Assembly (NCBI RefSeq): GCF_002802865.1
Contig: NZ_PGLQ01000001.1
Span: forward strand, 372,001-436,000
Length of the DNA: 64,000 bases
Direction: 5' to 3'
Source of the DNA: Bifidobacterium scaligerum
Lineage (GTDB): Bacteria; Actinomycetota; Actinomycetes; Actinomycetales; Bifidobacteriaceae
Positions 17,681 to 26,642 of the stretch are shown one piece after another (within the stretch, counting starts at the first letter, position 1; every line of letters begins with the position of its first letter). A program made the position numbers and the translations under genes. The notes under the pieces are model-generated. The model searched no databases, was not told where the DNA came from, and saw only the letters and a list, made by a program, of their open reading frames with translations.

Positions 17681-18082
17681 ATGAAGAACAGACTGTTCGC
17701 CGCGCTGCCCAATATCGTGTTCGGCGCGCTGATTGCCATTGCGCCTCAGACATTCGCTCACGCCTGCGGTGCTCATGACGGCATGATGCCCGCCTGCCAT
17801 TATTCGCAGCAGGCCGCCACAGGCATAGGCGTAGTGATTCTCGCTCTCGGCATCGTCGCATTGTTTGTAAATCCTCAGGTGCGTATTGGGCTGAACATCG
17901 CTGCCGTTGCCAATACGCTGCTGCTGTTCGCCATCCCCACTGTGCTGATCGGTATCTGCAAGGGTGCCATGATGCACTGCCGTATGGTAATGCTTCCCAC
18001 GCTTATCGTGCTCGGCGTGTTGGTTATCGTCTTTGCCGCCGCGGCTATCTGGATGGACGCTCGTTGCGCAAGGCGTGCCTGA
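17681..18082 (+). CDS. DUF4418 family membrane protein
   Basis: 133 aa; ATG at 17681 follows gaggag. Four predicted membrane helices are at about residues 5-25, 43-63, 70-92 and 105-128. The loops are rich in Cys, His and Met: HACGAHDGMMPACH after helix 1 and CKGAMMHCRM after helix 3, typical of DUF4418. The gene ends one base before the FtsX-type permease and is followed by an ATPase, so it is probably an accessory subunit of that ABC system. The Cys/His/Met pattern suggests metal or haem handling, which is inference. Confidence 0.8.
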   Translation: MKNRLFAALPNIVFGALIAIAPQTFAHACGAHDGMMPACHYSQQAATGIGVVILALGIVALFVNPQVRIGLNIAAVANTLLLFAIPTVLIGICKGAMMHCRMVMLPTLIVLGVLVIVFAAAAIWMDARCARRA

Positions 18083-18083
18083 G

Positions 18084-19337
18084 ATGACTGATCACGCCAC
18101 CGTGTACGACAGTGTCCAGCATTCACAACGGCGCATCTTGCGTACGCTGGCCGCTCGCAACCTCGTCGGCAGGCCCATGCGCACCGGTGCGCTGCTGGCT
18201 GTGGTGACCATTCTTGCTCTTGCCTTCTTCGGCGGCACCATGCTCACCATGAACCTCAACACCGGCATGGCCAGCATGGAGCGCCGTCTTGGTGCGGATC
18301 TTATGGTGGTGCCGCAAAATACGGCGCAAAAGGCCGAAGCGCTCCTGACGGACGGTAACCCCAGCACGTTCTATTTCACTAAAGACATCGCCGACGAAGT
18401 CAAGAAGGCCGATGGTATCGATCAGGCCAGTGAACAGACGTATATCGCTTCATTGGCGGCAGAATGCTGCGCCGAGAAACTGCAGATTATAGGCTATGAT
18501 CCATCCACTGACTTCGTGATCGAGCCATGGGTGGCCTCCCAATTCGATGGCACGCTGGAAGACGGTCAGATGATCGCCGGAGCGAACGTCAATGTTTCCG
18601 CGGACGGCACTGTGGAGCTCTACGGCCATAAGTGGCCGGTCGTGGCACAGCTGGCCTCCACGGGCACCAGTTTGGATAACTCCGTGTTCATCAATCTTGA
18701 CACTGTGCCTCAGATGGTGGAAGCCTCTGCCAAGGTTGCCAAGCGTGTCATGCCAGCGGAATATGCGGACAAGGCAGTATCTACTGTACTGATCAAAGTG
18801 AGTGAAGGATACGGTGCCGAAACCGTGGCGGAGAACATCAAACGTTTGGACTCGCGTTTCTCTGATCTCGGTTACGTCTATCCAGGCGGCGTTACTGCCA
18901 CTACTAAAACCGCGCTGAACGCGTTGGTGGCTTATCTGACTGTATTCGTGGCGGCCATCTGGGTGATGGGTGTCATCGTGCTTCTGGCCGTGTTCGCGGC
19001 TTCGGTCAACGAACGCAAGCGTGAATTCGCTTCACTGCGCATTCTCGGTGCCACACGAGGAATGCTGGCCGGAATACTCCTGCGTGAATCCGCGTTAATC
19101 GGCTTGATCGGAGGTGCTTTTGGCGTGGGGCTGGCGTCATTGGCCATTTTCCCGTTCAGCGCTCTGATCGGCAAACAACTGCAGTTGCCGTATCTACAAG
19201 CATCGGTACCAACAGTGCTTGCCATAATGGCGGTGACCTTGGTGTGCTCGGTGGCGATTGGCGTGGCAGGCTCTCTCGCCGTACTTGTTCGCATCGGTCG
19301 TCCGGAAGCCTACCTGACATTGCGGGAAGGGGAATGA
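18084..19337 (+). CDS. FtsX/MacB-type ABC transporter permease
   Basis: 417 aa. The start at 18084 is one base after the DUF4418 stop. Layout is one helix near residues 30-55 (ALLAVVTILALAFFGGTMLTMN), a periplasmic-type domain (about 60-290), and three C-terminal helices forming the FtsX domain (about 290-410, with NERKREFASLRILGATRGMLAGILLRE, the family hallmark). The extracytoplasmic domain has a CC pair (AAECCAEKL). It is the middle gene of a three-gene operon. Confidence 0.9.
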   Translation: MTDHATVYDSVQHSQRRILRTLAARNLVGRPMRTGALLAVVTILALAFFGGTMLTMNLNTGMASMERRLGADLMVVPQNTAQKAEALLTDGNPSTFYFTKDIADEVKKADGIDQASEQTYIASLAAECCAEKLQIIGYDPSTDFVIEPWVASQFDGTLEDGQMIAGANVNVSADGTVELYGHKWPVVAQLASTGTSLDNSVFINLDTVPQMVEASAKVAKRVMPAEYADKAVSTVLIKVSEGYGAETVAENIKRLDSRFSDLGYVYPGGVTATTKTALNALVAYLTVFVAAIWVMGVIVLLAVFAASVNERKREFASLRILGATRGMLAGILLRESALIGLIGGAFGVGLASLAIFPFSALIGKQLQLPYLQASVPTVLAIMAVTLVCSVAIGVAGSLAVLVRIGRPEAYLTLREGE

Positions 19338-19338
19338 T

Positions 19339-20364
19339 ATGAGCGAATTCCAAGCTGATGTTGCCCCATTGCGCGGCGCGCAGAGTACCAAGAATACGCA
19401 GAGCACGAGGAATACGCAGAGCGCTGGGCGAGATGCTGCGCGGAGTACTGCTCAGATGGATTCGTCGAATTTCGCTGCCGAAGATGATCGCGGTACTGCA
19501 CTAGTCGAGATTATCGATCTCACACGCAGCTTCAGCCGTCGCGGGGTGCCATTCGATGCGGTCAGCCATGTGAACCTCACCATCAAGCCGGGGGAATTCG
19601 TGGCCATAGTGGGCCGATCCGGCAACGGCAAGAGCACGCTCATCAATATGATCGCCGGTCTTGTACGCCCTTCATCGGGCAGCGTACGTATTGACGGACG
19701 TGACATATCCGCATTGCGGGATCGTGAACTTTCGTTGCTGCGCAACAGCACCATCGGTTTCGTTACACAAAGTCAAACCTTGCTCGCCAACCTTACTGTG
19801 ATGGACAACGTCACGCTTCCGGCCATGCTTTTCGGCGTATCGACGGAGGAACAAGGTCGGAGTCATAAGATAGGGCAACAGCCTTCCGCTGTCGCCCCGT
19901 ATGATTCGTCGACTAGGCAGGTAGCTGCCGGCGGCACGACAGCATCCGGGACCATCGATGACCCATACATGCCTGATGTCATTGCGCCAATTCGTGTCGA
20001 GAAGCAAACGGCGGATACCGTGCAGAAAAAGCAGAACAATCCAATAGAAGACCGCGCGCGCACGCTGTTGGAACGTCTCGGAGTGGGAGAGCTGGCAGAA
20101 AGCCACCCGCGAGAGCTGTCCGGCGGCGAAATGAAGCGCGTATCCATCGCTAGGTCGCTGATGAATAACCCCAAGCTGGTGATTGCAGACGAGCCGACCG
20201 GTGATCTGGATCAGGCCAGCACGGATATCGTTATGCGATTGCTGCGAGAACAAGCGAATAATGGTACGGCAGTGCTGGTGGTTACGCATGATCCGGACGT
20301 CCTGACGTGGGCGGATAAGGTGTATCGCATGGACGCTGGAGCGCTGTCCATGGCCTCGGTGTAG
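19339..20364 (+). CDS. ABC transporter ATP-binding protein with extra insertion (MacB/LolD type)
   Basis: 341 aa, longer than the usual 220-250. Walker A GRSGNGKST is at about residues 92-100, the signature LSGGEMKR at about 257-264 and Walker B LVIADEPTGDLD at about 277-288. It has two additions: a polar N-terminal extension of about 50 aa and an insertion of roughly 60 aa between the Q-loop and signature (about residues 170-235, rich in Gln, Thr, Ala). Both are low in hydrophobic residues and probably disordered. It follows the permease by one base and completes the operon. Confidence 0.9.
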   Translation: MSEFQADVAPLRGAQSTKNTQSTRNTQSAGRDAARSTAQMDSSNFAAEDDRGTALVEIIDLTRSFSRRGVPFDAVSHVNLTIKPGEFVAIVGRSGNGKSTLINMIAGLVRPSSGSVRIDGRDISALRDRELSLLRNSTIGFVTQSQTLLANLTVMDNVTLPAMLFGVSTEEQGRSHKIGQQPSAVAPYDSSTRQVAAGGTTASGTIDDPYMPDVIAPIRVEKQTADTVQKKQNNPIEDRARTLLERLGVGELAESHPRELSGGEMKRVSIARSLMNNPKLVIADEPTGDLDQASTDIVMRLLREQANNGTAVLVVTHDPDVLTWADKVYRMDAGALSMASV

Positions 20365-20557
20365 TATTGGACGCTGGTGTTTGCCGACCGGCAAATGCCG
20401 TCTGGAGTCATAGCCCATCAACGGGTCGGCGGTAGGTGATCGCAAGAGAGCCAACCCGTTCGTGAACATCACGACGAAGCGTTGGGGAGGCCCGACTCAG
20501 CGTCTGCTCGTAACGGTGCAGACGTTCCGTTCAGATAACGACAGAAGGAATAATCCA

Positions 20558-21184
20558 ATGACGAACGTTCAGCGTTCTCGCCGTCAGGTGCGTCTTTCCC
20601 GCGCCCTCGGCATCGCACTGACCCCCAAGGCTCAGCGCATTTTTGAAAAGCGTCCGTATGCTCCGGGCGAGCATGGTCGTGACCGTCGTCGCGCCGAATC
20701 CGATTACGCAGTGCGTCTGCGCGAGAAGCAGCGTCTGCGCGCTCAGTACGGCGTCTCCGAGAAGCAGCTGCGTGCTGCCTACGAGAAGGCCACCCGTACC
20801 GCCGGCCAGACCGGTAACGCCATGCTGATCGATCTGGAGTCCCGTCTTGACAACCTGGTGCTGCGCGCCGGCTTCGCCCGCACCACCGCTCAGGCTCGTC
20901 AGTTCGTGGTGCACCGTCACATCCTCGTTGACGGCAACATCGTGGACCGTCCGTCCTACCGTGTCAAGCCCGGCCAGACCATTCAGGTCAAGGCTAAGAG
21001 CCAGACCATGGTTCCGTTCCAGATCGCCGCTGAAGGCGTGCACCGCGATGTGCTGCCTCAGGTCCCCGGCTACCTCGATGTGAACCTGCCGTCCCTGAAG
21101 GCCACTGTGACCCGCAAGCCGGAGGTCGAAGAGATCCCGGTGCAGGTCAACATTCAGTACGTGGTCGAATTCTACGCCCGCTGA
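20558..21184 (+). CDS. rpsD: 30S ribosomal protein S4
   Basis: 208 aa; primary 16S rRNA binding protein of the small subunit. Start MTNVQRSRRQVRLSRALGI follows agaaggaa. The S4 RNA-binding domain is at about residues 95-160 (SRLDNLVLRAGFARTTAQARQFVVHRHILVDG), complete with the family motif. Length matches bacterial S4. A monocistronic gene outside the rpoA operon is usual in bifidobacteria and some other bacteria. Terminator at 21226-21253. Confidence 0.97.
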   Translation: MTNVQRSRRQVRLSRALGIALTPKAQRIFEKRPYAPGEHGRDRRRAESDYAVRLREKQRLRAQYGVSEKQLRAAYEKATRTAGQTGNAMLIDLESRLDNLVLRAGFARTTAQARQFVVHRHILVDGNIVDRPSYRVKPGQTIQVKAKSQTMVPFQIAAEGVHRDVLPQVPGYLDVNLPSLKATVTRKPEVEEIPVQVNIQYVVEFYAR

Positions 21185-21225
21185 GTCGGGCCCCTCTGGT
21201 CAAAACAATCCAGGACATACCGTTC

Positions 21226-21258
21226 GAACCCCGCGCCTTATCGCGCGGGGTTCGCGCG
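21226..21258 (+). terminator. rpsD terminator
   Basis: Perfect 11-bp GC-rich stem (21226-21236 with 21243-21253, 6-nt loop) followed shortly by a TTTT run at 21259-21262. Confidence 0.75.
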
Positions 21259-21394
21259 TTTTGCGGGTAAGACAAGGGATTCTTCTCAGTTTGTCTGGGA
21301 GAAGAGAGGTAGGGCAGCGTCTCTGTTACTCTCGATACGGCTCCACGGGGCTGGCGGAATGCAACATGAGGGCAATAAGAGGGGAGCGCAACCA

Positions 21395-22150
21395 ATGGAA
21401 ATGGCGTTGGAAAGCAATGCGTTTTTCATCGGCATTGAATATCTCGCCATCCTATGTTGGGGACTTTCTGGTGGCTTGGCCGCAATCCAAAAAGGGTATG
21501 ACATTTTCTCGATTATGCTGTGCGGCTGGCTGACCGCGCTTGGTGGCGGTCTGTTTCGCGATGTGATGTTGGGGGATTTGCCGCCTGTGGGAATCACCGA
21601 TAAAGGCTATGTGCTCACCACCTTGTTTTCCGGCATAATCGTGGTCATTGCTCATCCGGAAATCAAAAAACTTAAATGGACGATGACAGTCGTCGACGCG
21701 CTGGGTCTTGGCCTGTTCGCGGTTAACGGTACCGCGAAAGCTTTGGCATTTGGATCATCTGGCATGACCGCGGTTTTCCTCGGCATGTTCACTGCATTGG
21801 CCGGTGGCCTGATTCGAGATATTTTCATCGGTGACGTGCCGATGATCATCCGGGACAAGCATCTTTACGCTATTCCATCGTTCGTCGGTTGTATCTTAAC
21901 CGTACTGGTCTGGCGAGGCGTGCACTATGGCTGGTTCGATATGCGCTCCGAAATGGTGCTTGACGCATTGATCGTTATTATCGTAGTGGCGATTCGAATA
22001 TTGTCGGTGGCCTTTAACGTAACGATGCCTGGTGCCATGCCGCGCACTCACGTATATCTGCCAGGGGAGAAGCATTATCTTGAGCGTCCGGATATTACGC
22101 CGCATTCAGTTGCAAACTCTGAAGATCGACCTGATGGTGATGATAAATAA
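21395..22150 (+). CDS. TRIC/UPF0126 family cation channel-like membrane protein
   Basis: 251 aa; ATG at 21395 is preferred over an upstream in-frame ATG because gaggggagc lies before it. It has two tandem UPF0126 (glycine-transporter/TRIC) repeats, each with the family motif: GGGLFRDV (about residue 56) and GGLIRDI (about 142). About seven membrane helices end near residue 215, followed by a polar tail of about 35 aa. Prokaryotic TRIC proteins are trimeric monovalent-cation channels; physiological role here is not evident. Confidence 0.85.
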   Translation: MEMALESNAFFIGIEYLAILCWGLSGGLAAIQKGYDIFSIMLCGWLTALGGGLFRDVMLGDLPPVGITDKGYVLTTLFSGIIVVIAHPEIKKLKWTMTVVDALGLGLFAVNGTAKALAFGSSGMTAVFLGMFTALAGGLIRDIFIGDVPMIIRDKHLYAIPSFVGCILTVLVWRGVHYGWFDMRSEMVLDALIVIIVVAIRILSVAFNVTMPGAMPRTHVYLPGEKHYLERPDITPHSVANSEDRPDGDDK

Positions 22151-22276
22151 GTCGCATATTCGGTGTCTTGCCGCAGTGAATGTCGCGGCCGTGGCTACGT
22201 GAAAGTGGTAGCGAGCATCGAACGAATCGTTGTTCTGATGTTTCCTCTCGCTGCTCTTTGATGTTTTTCGGGTAAA

Positions 22277-22312
22277 CAAAACCCTGCAGCCCAAATGGAT
22301 TGCAGGGTTTTG
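22277..22312. terminator. Bidirectional terminator between the TRIC gene and rpsT
   Basis: Perfect 12-bp stem (22277-22288 with 22301-22312, 12-nt loop) carrying A-runs on the 5' arm and T-runs on the 3' arm, so it can act on both convergent transcripts. Confidence 0.8.
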
Positions 22313-22341
22313 TTAAACGAACCTTTAGTAAAGGCTTATGC

Positions 22342-22602
22342 TCACAGAGCGTTGATCGCGGTGGCCAGACCGGACTTGCGGTTGGCAGCCTGGTTCTTGT
22401 GGATCACGCCAGCGCCAGCAGCCTTGTCGAGCTTCTGGGCAGCGACCTTGTAGGCGGCCTCGGCGGCAGCCTTGTCACCGGCGGCGATGGCTTCGCGGGT
22501 GGCGCGGATGGCGGTCTTCAGGCCGGACTTCACAGCCACGTTGCGAAGGTGCGCCTTCTCATTGGTGAGCACGCGCTTCTTCTGCGACTTAATGTTTGCC
22601 AC
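22342..22602 (-). CDS. rpsT: 30S ribosomal protein S20
   Basis: 86 aa, very basic, [26 protein letters not shown] typical S20 start. It binds 16S rRNA in the small-subunit body. Length is as expected. It is divergent from lepA and convergent with the TRIC gene. Codon use is that of a highly expressed gene. Confidence 0.97.
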   Translation of the reverse strand: MANIKSQKKRVLTNEKAHLRNVAVKSGLKTAIRATREAIAAGDKAAAEAAYKVAAQKLDKAAGAGVIHKNQAANRKSGLATAINAL

Positions 22603-22773
22603 GTTTACTCCAAACGATGTGTTTTACAAGGACATACAAAAGTAAGAGGATAGCATGCACCCCGGAAAAACCCGCGCGATGCCACGCCGAATACAGTCCC
22701 TCGGCTACACTGAGGTAAGTTTGAGCTTTTGTCCGGAGCCGCCGGAGCGTTTTTGCCTAGAGGAGGAATGTCG

Positions 22774-24654
22774 TTGGTCGTCCAGCACAATCAGCCCGGT
22801 TCTACCGATCAGTCGGTGATTCGCAACTTCTGCATCATAGCGCATATCGATCACGGCAAGTCCACCGTGGCTGATCGTATCCTGCAGTTGAGCGGTATCG
22901 TGCCTGAGCGCGAAATGCGCGATCGCTTCCTTGACCGTATGGATATCGAGCAGGAGCGCGGCATCACCATCAAGTCCCAGGCTGTACGTGTGCCATGGAC
23001 GTTCGACGGCACCGAATATACGCTGGGTATGATCGATACCCCCGGCCATGTGGACTTCACTTATGAGGTCTCTCGCGCGTTGGCGGCTTGTGAGGGCGCA
23101 GTGCTGTTGGTGGATGCCACGCAGGGCATCGAGGCGCAGACTCTCTCTAACCTGTACATGGCCATCGACCATGACCTGACCATCATCCCGGTGCTCAACA
23201 AAATCGATCTGCCTTCCGCCGAGCCGGACAAGCATGCTGAGGAGATCGCCGGTCTGATCGGTTGCGAGCCGAGCGACGTGCTGCGTGTGTCCGGCAAAAC
23301 CGGCGAAGGCGTGTCCGAACTGCTCGACCGCATCGTGCTTGAGGTTCCCGCTCCTCACGGTGATCCTGAAGCTCCGGCCCGCGCCCTGATCTTCGATTCC
23401 GTGTATGACTCCTACCGTGGCATCGTCACGTACATCCGTATGGAAGACGGTGAACTGCATGACCGCGAAAAGGTGCACATGATGGGGATCGGCATGACAC
23501 ACGATCCCATCGAGATTGGCGTGATCAGCCCGGATATGACCCGCACCAAGGCACTCGGTGCCGGCGAGGTCGGTTACATCATCACTGGCGCGAAGGATGT
23601 GAGCCAGTCCAAGGTGGGTGACACCTTGACCTCTGCCGCTCGTCCGGCAGCCGAACCATTGCCCGGCTACCGTGATCCCAAGCCGATGGTGTATGCCGGT
23701 CTGTTCCCGATCGATAACGCTCAGTTCCCGGAGCTGCGTGACGCGCTCGACAAGCTCAAGCTCAACGATGCCGCCCTGATCTACACGCCGGAAACCTCCG
23801 TGGCGTTGGGCTTCGGCTTCCGCTGTGGCTTCCTCGGTCTGCTGCATATGGAGATCGTTAATGAGCGACTGTCGCGTGAGTTCGGTCTGGATCTTATCCA
23901 GACCGCTCCCAACGTTACCTACGACGTGACCTCCGAAGACGGGTCGGAGCATCATGTGACCAACCCGAGCGAGTTCCCGGATGGCAAGATCAAGAAGATC
24001 GTGGAACCGATGGTGGCCGCCGACATCATCACCCCCAAGGAATTCATCGGCGCGGTCATGGATCTGTGTCAGGACCACCGTGGTCAGATGGGCACGATGG
24101 AATACATCTCCACCGACCGCGTGGAGATGCACTACCGCATTCCGCTCGCGGAAATCGTGTTCGACTTCTTCGACCAGCTGAAGTCCCGCACCAAGGGCTA
24201 CGCCTCTCTCGACTACCATGAGGATGGCGAGCAGTCCGCCGATCTCGTCAAGGTGGACATCCTCATCCAAGGCGAGAAGGTCGATGCGTTCAGCGCCATC
24301 GTGCACCGTGATAAGGCATACAGCTACGGTGTGATGATGACCAAGAAATTGCGTGAGCTCATTCCCCGCCAGCAGTTCGAGATTCCGATTCAGGCTGCCA
24401 TCGGTTCGCGCATCATCGCCCGTGAGAACATCCGTGCATTGCGCAAGGACGTGTTGGCCAAGTGCTATGGCGGTGACATTACCCGTAAGCGCAAGCTGCT
24501 CGAAAAGCAGAAGGCCGGTAAGAAGCGTATGAAGATGCTGGGTCATGTGGAGGTTCCGCAAGAGGCCTTTATCGCAGCGCTCTCGACCGGTGAGGAATCC
24601 AACGATCGCGACACCAAGGACAAGATTCGCGCCGCCCAGAAGACGGAAGGCTGA
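22774..24654 (+). CDS. lepA: Elongation factor 4 (LepA)
   Basis: 626-aa translational GTPase that back-translocates stalled ribosomes. TTG at 22774 is chosen because aggagg at 22761-22766 sits seven bases before it; an in-frame ATG at 22768 is too close to that site. G motifs: [30 protein letters not shown]. The C-terminal LepA-specific domain ([49 protein letters not shown]) is complete. It is followed by hemW, a common gene order. Confidence 0.96.
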   Translation: MVVQHNQPGSTDQSVIRNFCIIAHIDHGKSTVADRILQLSGIVPEREMRDRFLDRMDIEQERGITIKSQAVRVPWTFDGTEYTLGMIDTPGHVDFTYEVSRALAACEGAVLLVDATQGIEAQTLSNLYMAIDHDLTIIPVLNKIDLPSAEPDKHAEEIAGLIGCEPSDVLRVSGKTGEGVSELLDRIVLEVPAPHGDPEAPARALIFDSVYDSYRGIVTYIRMEDGELHDREKVHMMGIGMTHDPIEIGVISPDMTRTKALGAGEVGYIITGAKDVSQSKVGDTLTSAARPAAEPLPGYRDPKPMVYAGLFPIDNAQFPELRDALDKLKLNDAALIYTPETSVALGFGFRCGFLGLLHMEIVNERLSREFGLDLIQTAPNVTYDVTSEDGSEHHVTNPSEFPDGKIKKIVEPMVAADIITPKEFIGAVMDLCQDHRGQMGTMEYISTDRVEMHYRIPLAEIVFDFFDQLKSRTKGYASLDYHEDGEQSADLVKVDILIQGEKVDAFSAIVHRDKAYSYGVMMTKKLRELIPRQQFEIPIQAAIGSRIIARENIRALRKDVLAKCYGGDITRKRKLLEKQKAGKKRMKMLGHVEVPQEAFIAALSTGEESNDRDTKDKIRAAQKTEG

Positions 24655-24806
24655 GCCGTTAAGCAGACAGCCCAGTGGGGTGTCTGTAGGCTCAGCCTGA
24701 GCGAGACGATAGTCGAGTGAAGGCAGCATTGAGTCCGAGCATAGCGAGGTCCGTAATTGCAGGGCCGGAGTTGTCGAGGATAGTGTTTGAGGAGAATTCC
24801 CGCAGG

Positions 24807-26045
24807 ATGACCTACGAAATCTACATCCATGTCCCATTCTGTCTTCGGCGTTGCGGCTATTGTGATTTCAACACGTATACGGCCACGGATCTCGGTGCCG
24901 GTGCCTCGCGGGGCAACTACGCCGATATGGTCATTCGCGAGATGGAACTGACCAGACAATGGCAGCTTGACCACGGCATCGAAGAGCCGCCGGCCTCCAC
25001 GGTGTTCTTTGGCGGTGGCACGCCCACGATTCTGTCCGCCGATGATCTCGTGGCTATGCTGGATGCGATTCGCCGCATTTGGGGTATCGTACCGGGCGCG
25101 GAGATTACCACCGAAGCCAATCCGGACACGGTCAACGAGTACTACATCAACCGTCTTGCTGAAGGTGGCTTCACCCGCATTTCTTTCGGCATGCAGTCCG
25201 CGGTGCCACATGTGCTGAAGACGCTTGATCGCACGCACACACCGGCCAATGTGAAGGCTGGCGTTGAGGCCGCGAACAAGGTGGGGCTTCGTTCCAGCGT
25301 GGATCTGATTTACGGGGCGCCGGGGGAGAGTCTTGACGATTGGCGTACCTCGGCCAAGACGGCCATCGACCTCGGCGTCAATCACATTTCAGCATATGCA
25401 CTGACCGTGGAACCGACCACCAAAATGGGCCGTCAGATCGCGGCCGGCACCCTGCCTAAACCGAACGACGACGATGAAGCTGCCAAATACGAAATTGCTG
25501 ACGACTTGTTCGCGGCTGCCGGCCTCGAATGGTACGAAGTATCTAACTGGGCCCGTCCAGGGTACGAAAGTCAGCACAACCTCGGCTACTGGCGCAATGT
25601 CGACTGGGTAGGTCTCGGCCCAGGCGCACACAGCCATTATAATGCCCGACCGTCAATCGAGGCCCTGCGTGCATGGGATATCGCACACCCGCGCCTGTGG
25701 GGGACCGCAATCAATGAATCCCGTATGCCATGGGCGGGTAGTGAGGAAATCACCCCAACCGAGAACCTTGAAGAACTTATGATGCTCGGTCTACGTATTC
25801 GCGAAGGCCTCGACTTGGACCGCATCAACCATGCCATCGCCGCAATGGGCGGGCTGACCGCCGCAGCTGATGCTGAAACAAGTTTGAATCCTATTGACAT
25901 CGACCAACTGCAGCCAATGGTTGAGGAAGGTCTTATCACTATCACGGCTGATGTTGAAGGGCATAGCCGCGTCATTCCGACCCGCAGGGGCCGTCTCCTC
26001 AACGACGCAGTCATCGAGACATTCTTCGACCTAGCTGGCGTGTGA
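24807..26045 (+). CDS. hemW: Radical SAM protein HemW (HemN-like)
   Basis: 412 aa; ATG at 24807 (MTYEIYIHVPFC). The radical-SAM cluster motif is CLRRCGYC (CX3CX2C, residues about 12-19). FFGGGTPT and the HemN C-terminal domain (about 310-395, EELMMLGLRIREGLDL) follow. The family is often labelled coproporphyrinogen III oxidase, but the motif set fits the HemW haem-chaperone class as well. Bifidobacteria lack a full haem pathway, which favours HemW. Located after lepA with about 150 bp between. Confidence 0.9.
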   Translation: MTYEIYIHVPFCLRRCGYCDFNTYTATDLGAGASRGNYADMVIREMELTRQWQLDHGIEEPPASTVFFGGGTPTILSADDLVAMLDAIRRIWGIVPGAEITTEANPDTVNEYYINRLAEGGFTRISFGMQSAVPHVLKTLDRTHTPANVKAGVEAANKVGLRSSVDLIYGAPGESLDDWRTSAKTAIDLGVNHISAYALTVEPTTKMGRQIAAGTLPKPNDDDEAAKYEIADDLFAAAGLEWYEVSNWARPGYESQHNLGYWRNVDWVGLGPGAHSHYNARPSIEALRAWDIAHPRLWGTAINESRMPWAGSEEITPTENLEELMMLGLRIREGLDLDRINHAIAAMGGLTAAADAETSLNPIDIDQLQPMVEEGLITITADVEGHSRVIPTRRGRLLNDAVIETFFDLAGV

Positions 26046-26065
26046 AATCGCGAACCATACCATGT

Positions 26066-26106
26066 GCTGACTGCTGACTGCTGACTGCTGACTGCTGACT
26101 GCTGAT
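26066..26106 (+). repeat. Heptanucleotide tandem repeat
   Basis: Five perfect copies of gctgact (26066-26100) plus six bases of a sixth, immediately upstream of the marR palindrome. A 7-bp unit in a promoter region is a classic slippage-prone tract. Confidence 0.9.
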
Positions 26107-26114
26107 TTGCATTT

Positions 26115-26151
26115 TGCTAGGTACCTTGTATTATTTGCAAGGTACCTAGCA
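26115..26151. promoter_or_regulatory. Perfect palindrome, probable MarR operator
   Basis: Arms tgctaggtaccttg (26115-26128) and caaggtacctagca (26138-26151) are perfect inverted repeats with a 9-bp spacer. Each arm contains aggtacct, itself a palindrome, so this can be read as two adjacent dimer sites. It lies just before marR, fitting autoregulation of the marR-MFS operon. Confidence 0.75.
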
Positions 26152-26183
26152 GTTTGTTGACTTATTGGGAGATGTTGCGAACC

Positions 26184-26624
26184 ATGCCTTTGAGCGACCG
26201 GGAACTGGTGGAGCTGTTTCATGATGTGGCGCGCGTCAGTCATCAGCGGGAAGTGCGCAACAACGACGCACTCGCGCGAGGCAGTGGGCAGTCGCGTTGC
26301 CTGCTCACGTTGAGCGGTCTCGGTCCGGTCAGCCAACGCAGGCTTGCGGCTATCCTAGATATTCGCTCGGCTTCATTGAGTGAACTACTTGGCAAGATGG
26401 AGGCGCGCGGCTGGATTGCGAGGACACCACATCCCGAGGATGGCCGCACCTATATGGTTGCGCTCACCGAGGGGGGCAAGGCCGAAGCACTGCGCCGGCG
26501 TTCGTCCGGCAATGATGCATCCGTCGAGCTGCTTGCCGCCCTTGACGAAAACCAGCGCATGCAATTCGAGGAAATCCTGTCGGCAATCAAACGTCATTAC
26601 CAAGAGCTTGATCAGAATCGTTAA
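26184..26624 (+). CDS. MarR family transcriptional regulator
   Basis: 146 aa from ATG 26184; an in-frame ATG at 26172 and a TTG at 26154 are alternatives, and ribosome-site spacing does not settle the choice. The winged helix is at about residues 55-100 (VSQRRLAAILDIRSASLSELLGKMEARGWIARTPHPEDGRTYMVALTEGG), the MarR hallmark. It is followed 18 bp later by an MFS drug-type exporter, so it probably represses an efflux operon and is relieved by a ligand, with the palindrome at 26115 as operator. Confidence 0.9.
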   Translation: MPLSDRELVELFHDVARVSHQREVRNNDALARGSGQSRCLLTLSGLGPVSQRRLAAILDIRSASLSELLGKMEARGWIARTPHPEDGRTYMVALTEGGKAEALRRRSSGNDASVELLAALDENQRMQFEEILSAIKRHYQELDQNR

Positions 26625-26642
26625 TAACAACAAAGCAATACC

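Noticed and set aside
21226-21253. tRNA-like TPsiC arm (gttcgaac)
   Set aside because: It is the rpsD terminator stem; no cloverleaf or acceptor stem surrounds it.
22705-24837. 710-aa minus-strand frame under lepA
   Set aside because: Antisense shadow of lepA; composition follows complementary codons.
26066-26106. CRISPR array
   Set aside because: Contiguous 7-bp repeats with no spacers; a microsatellite instead.
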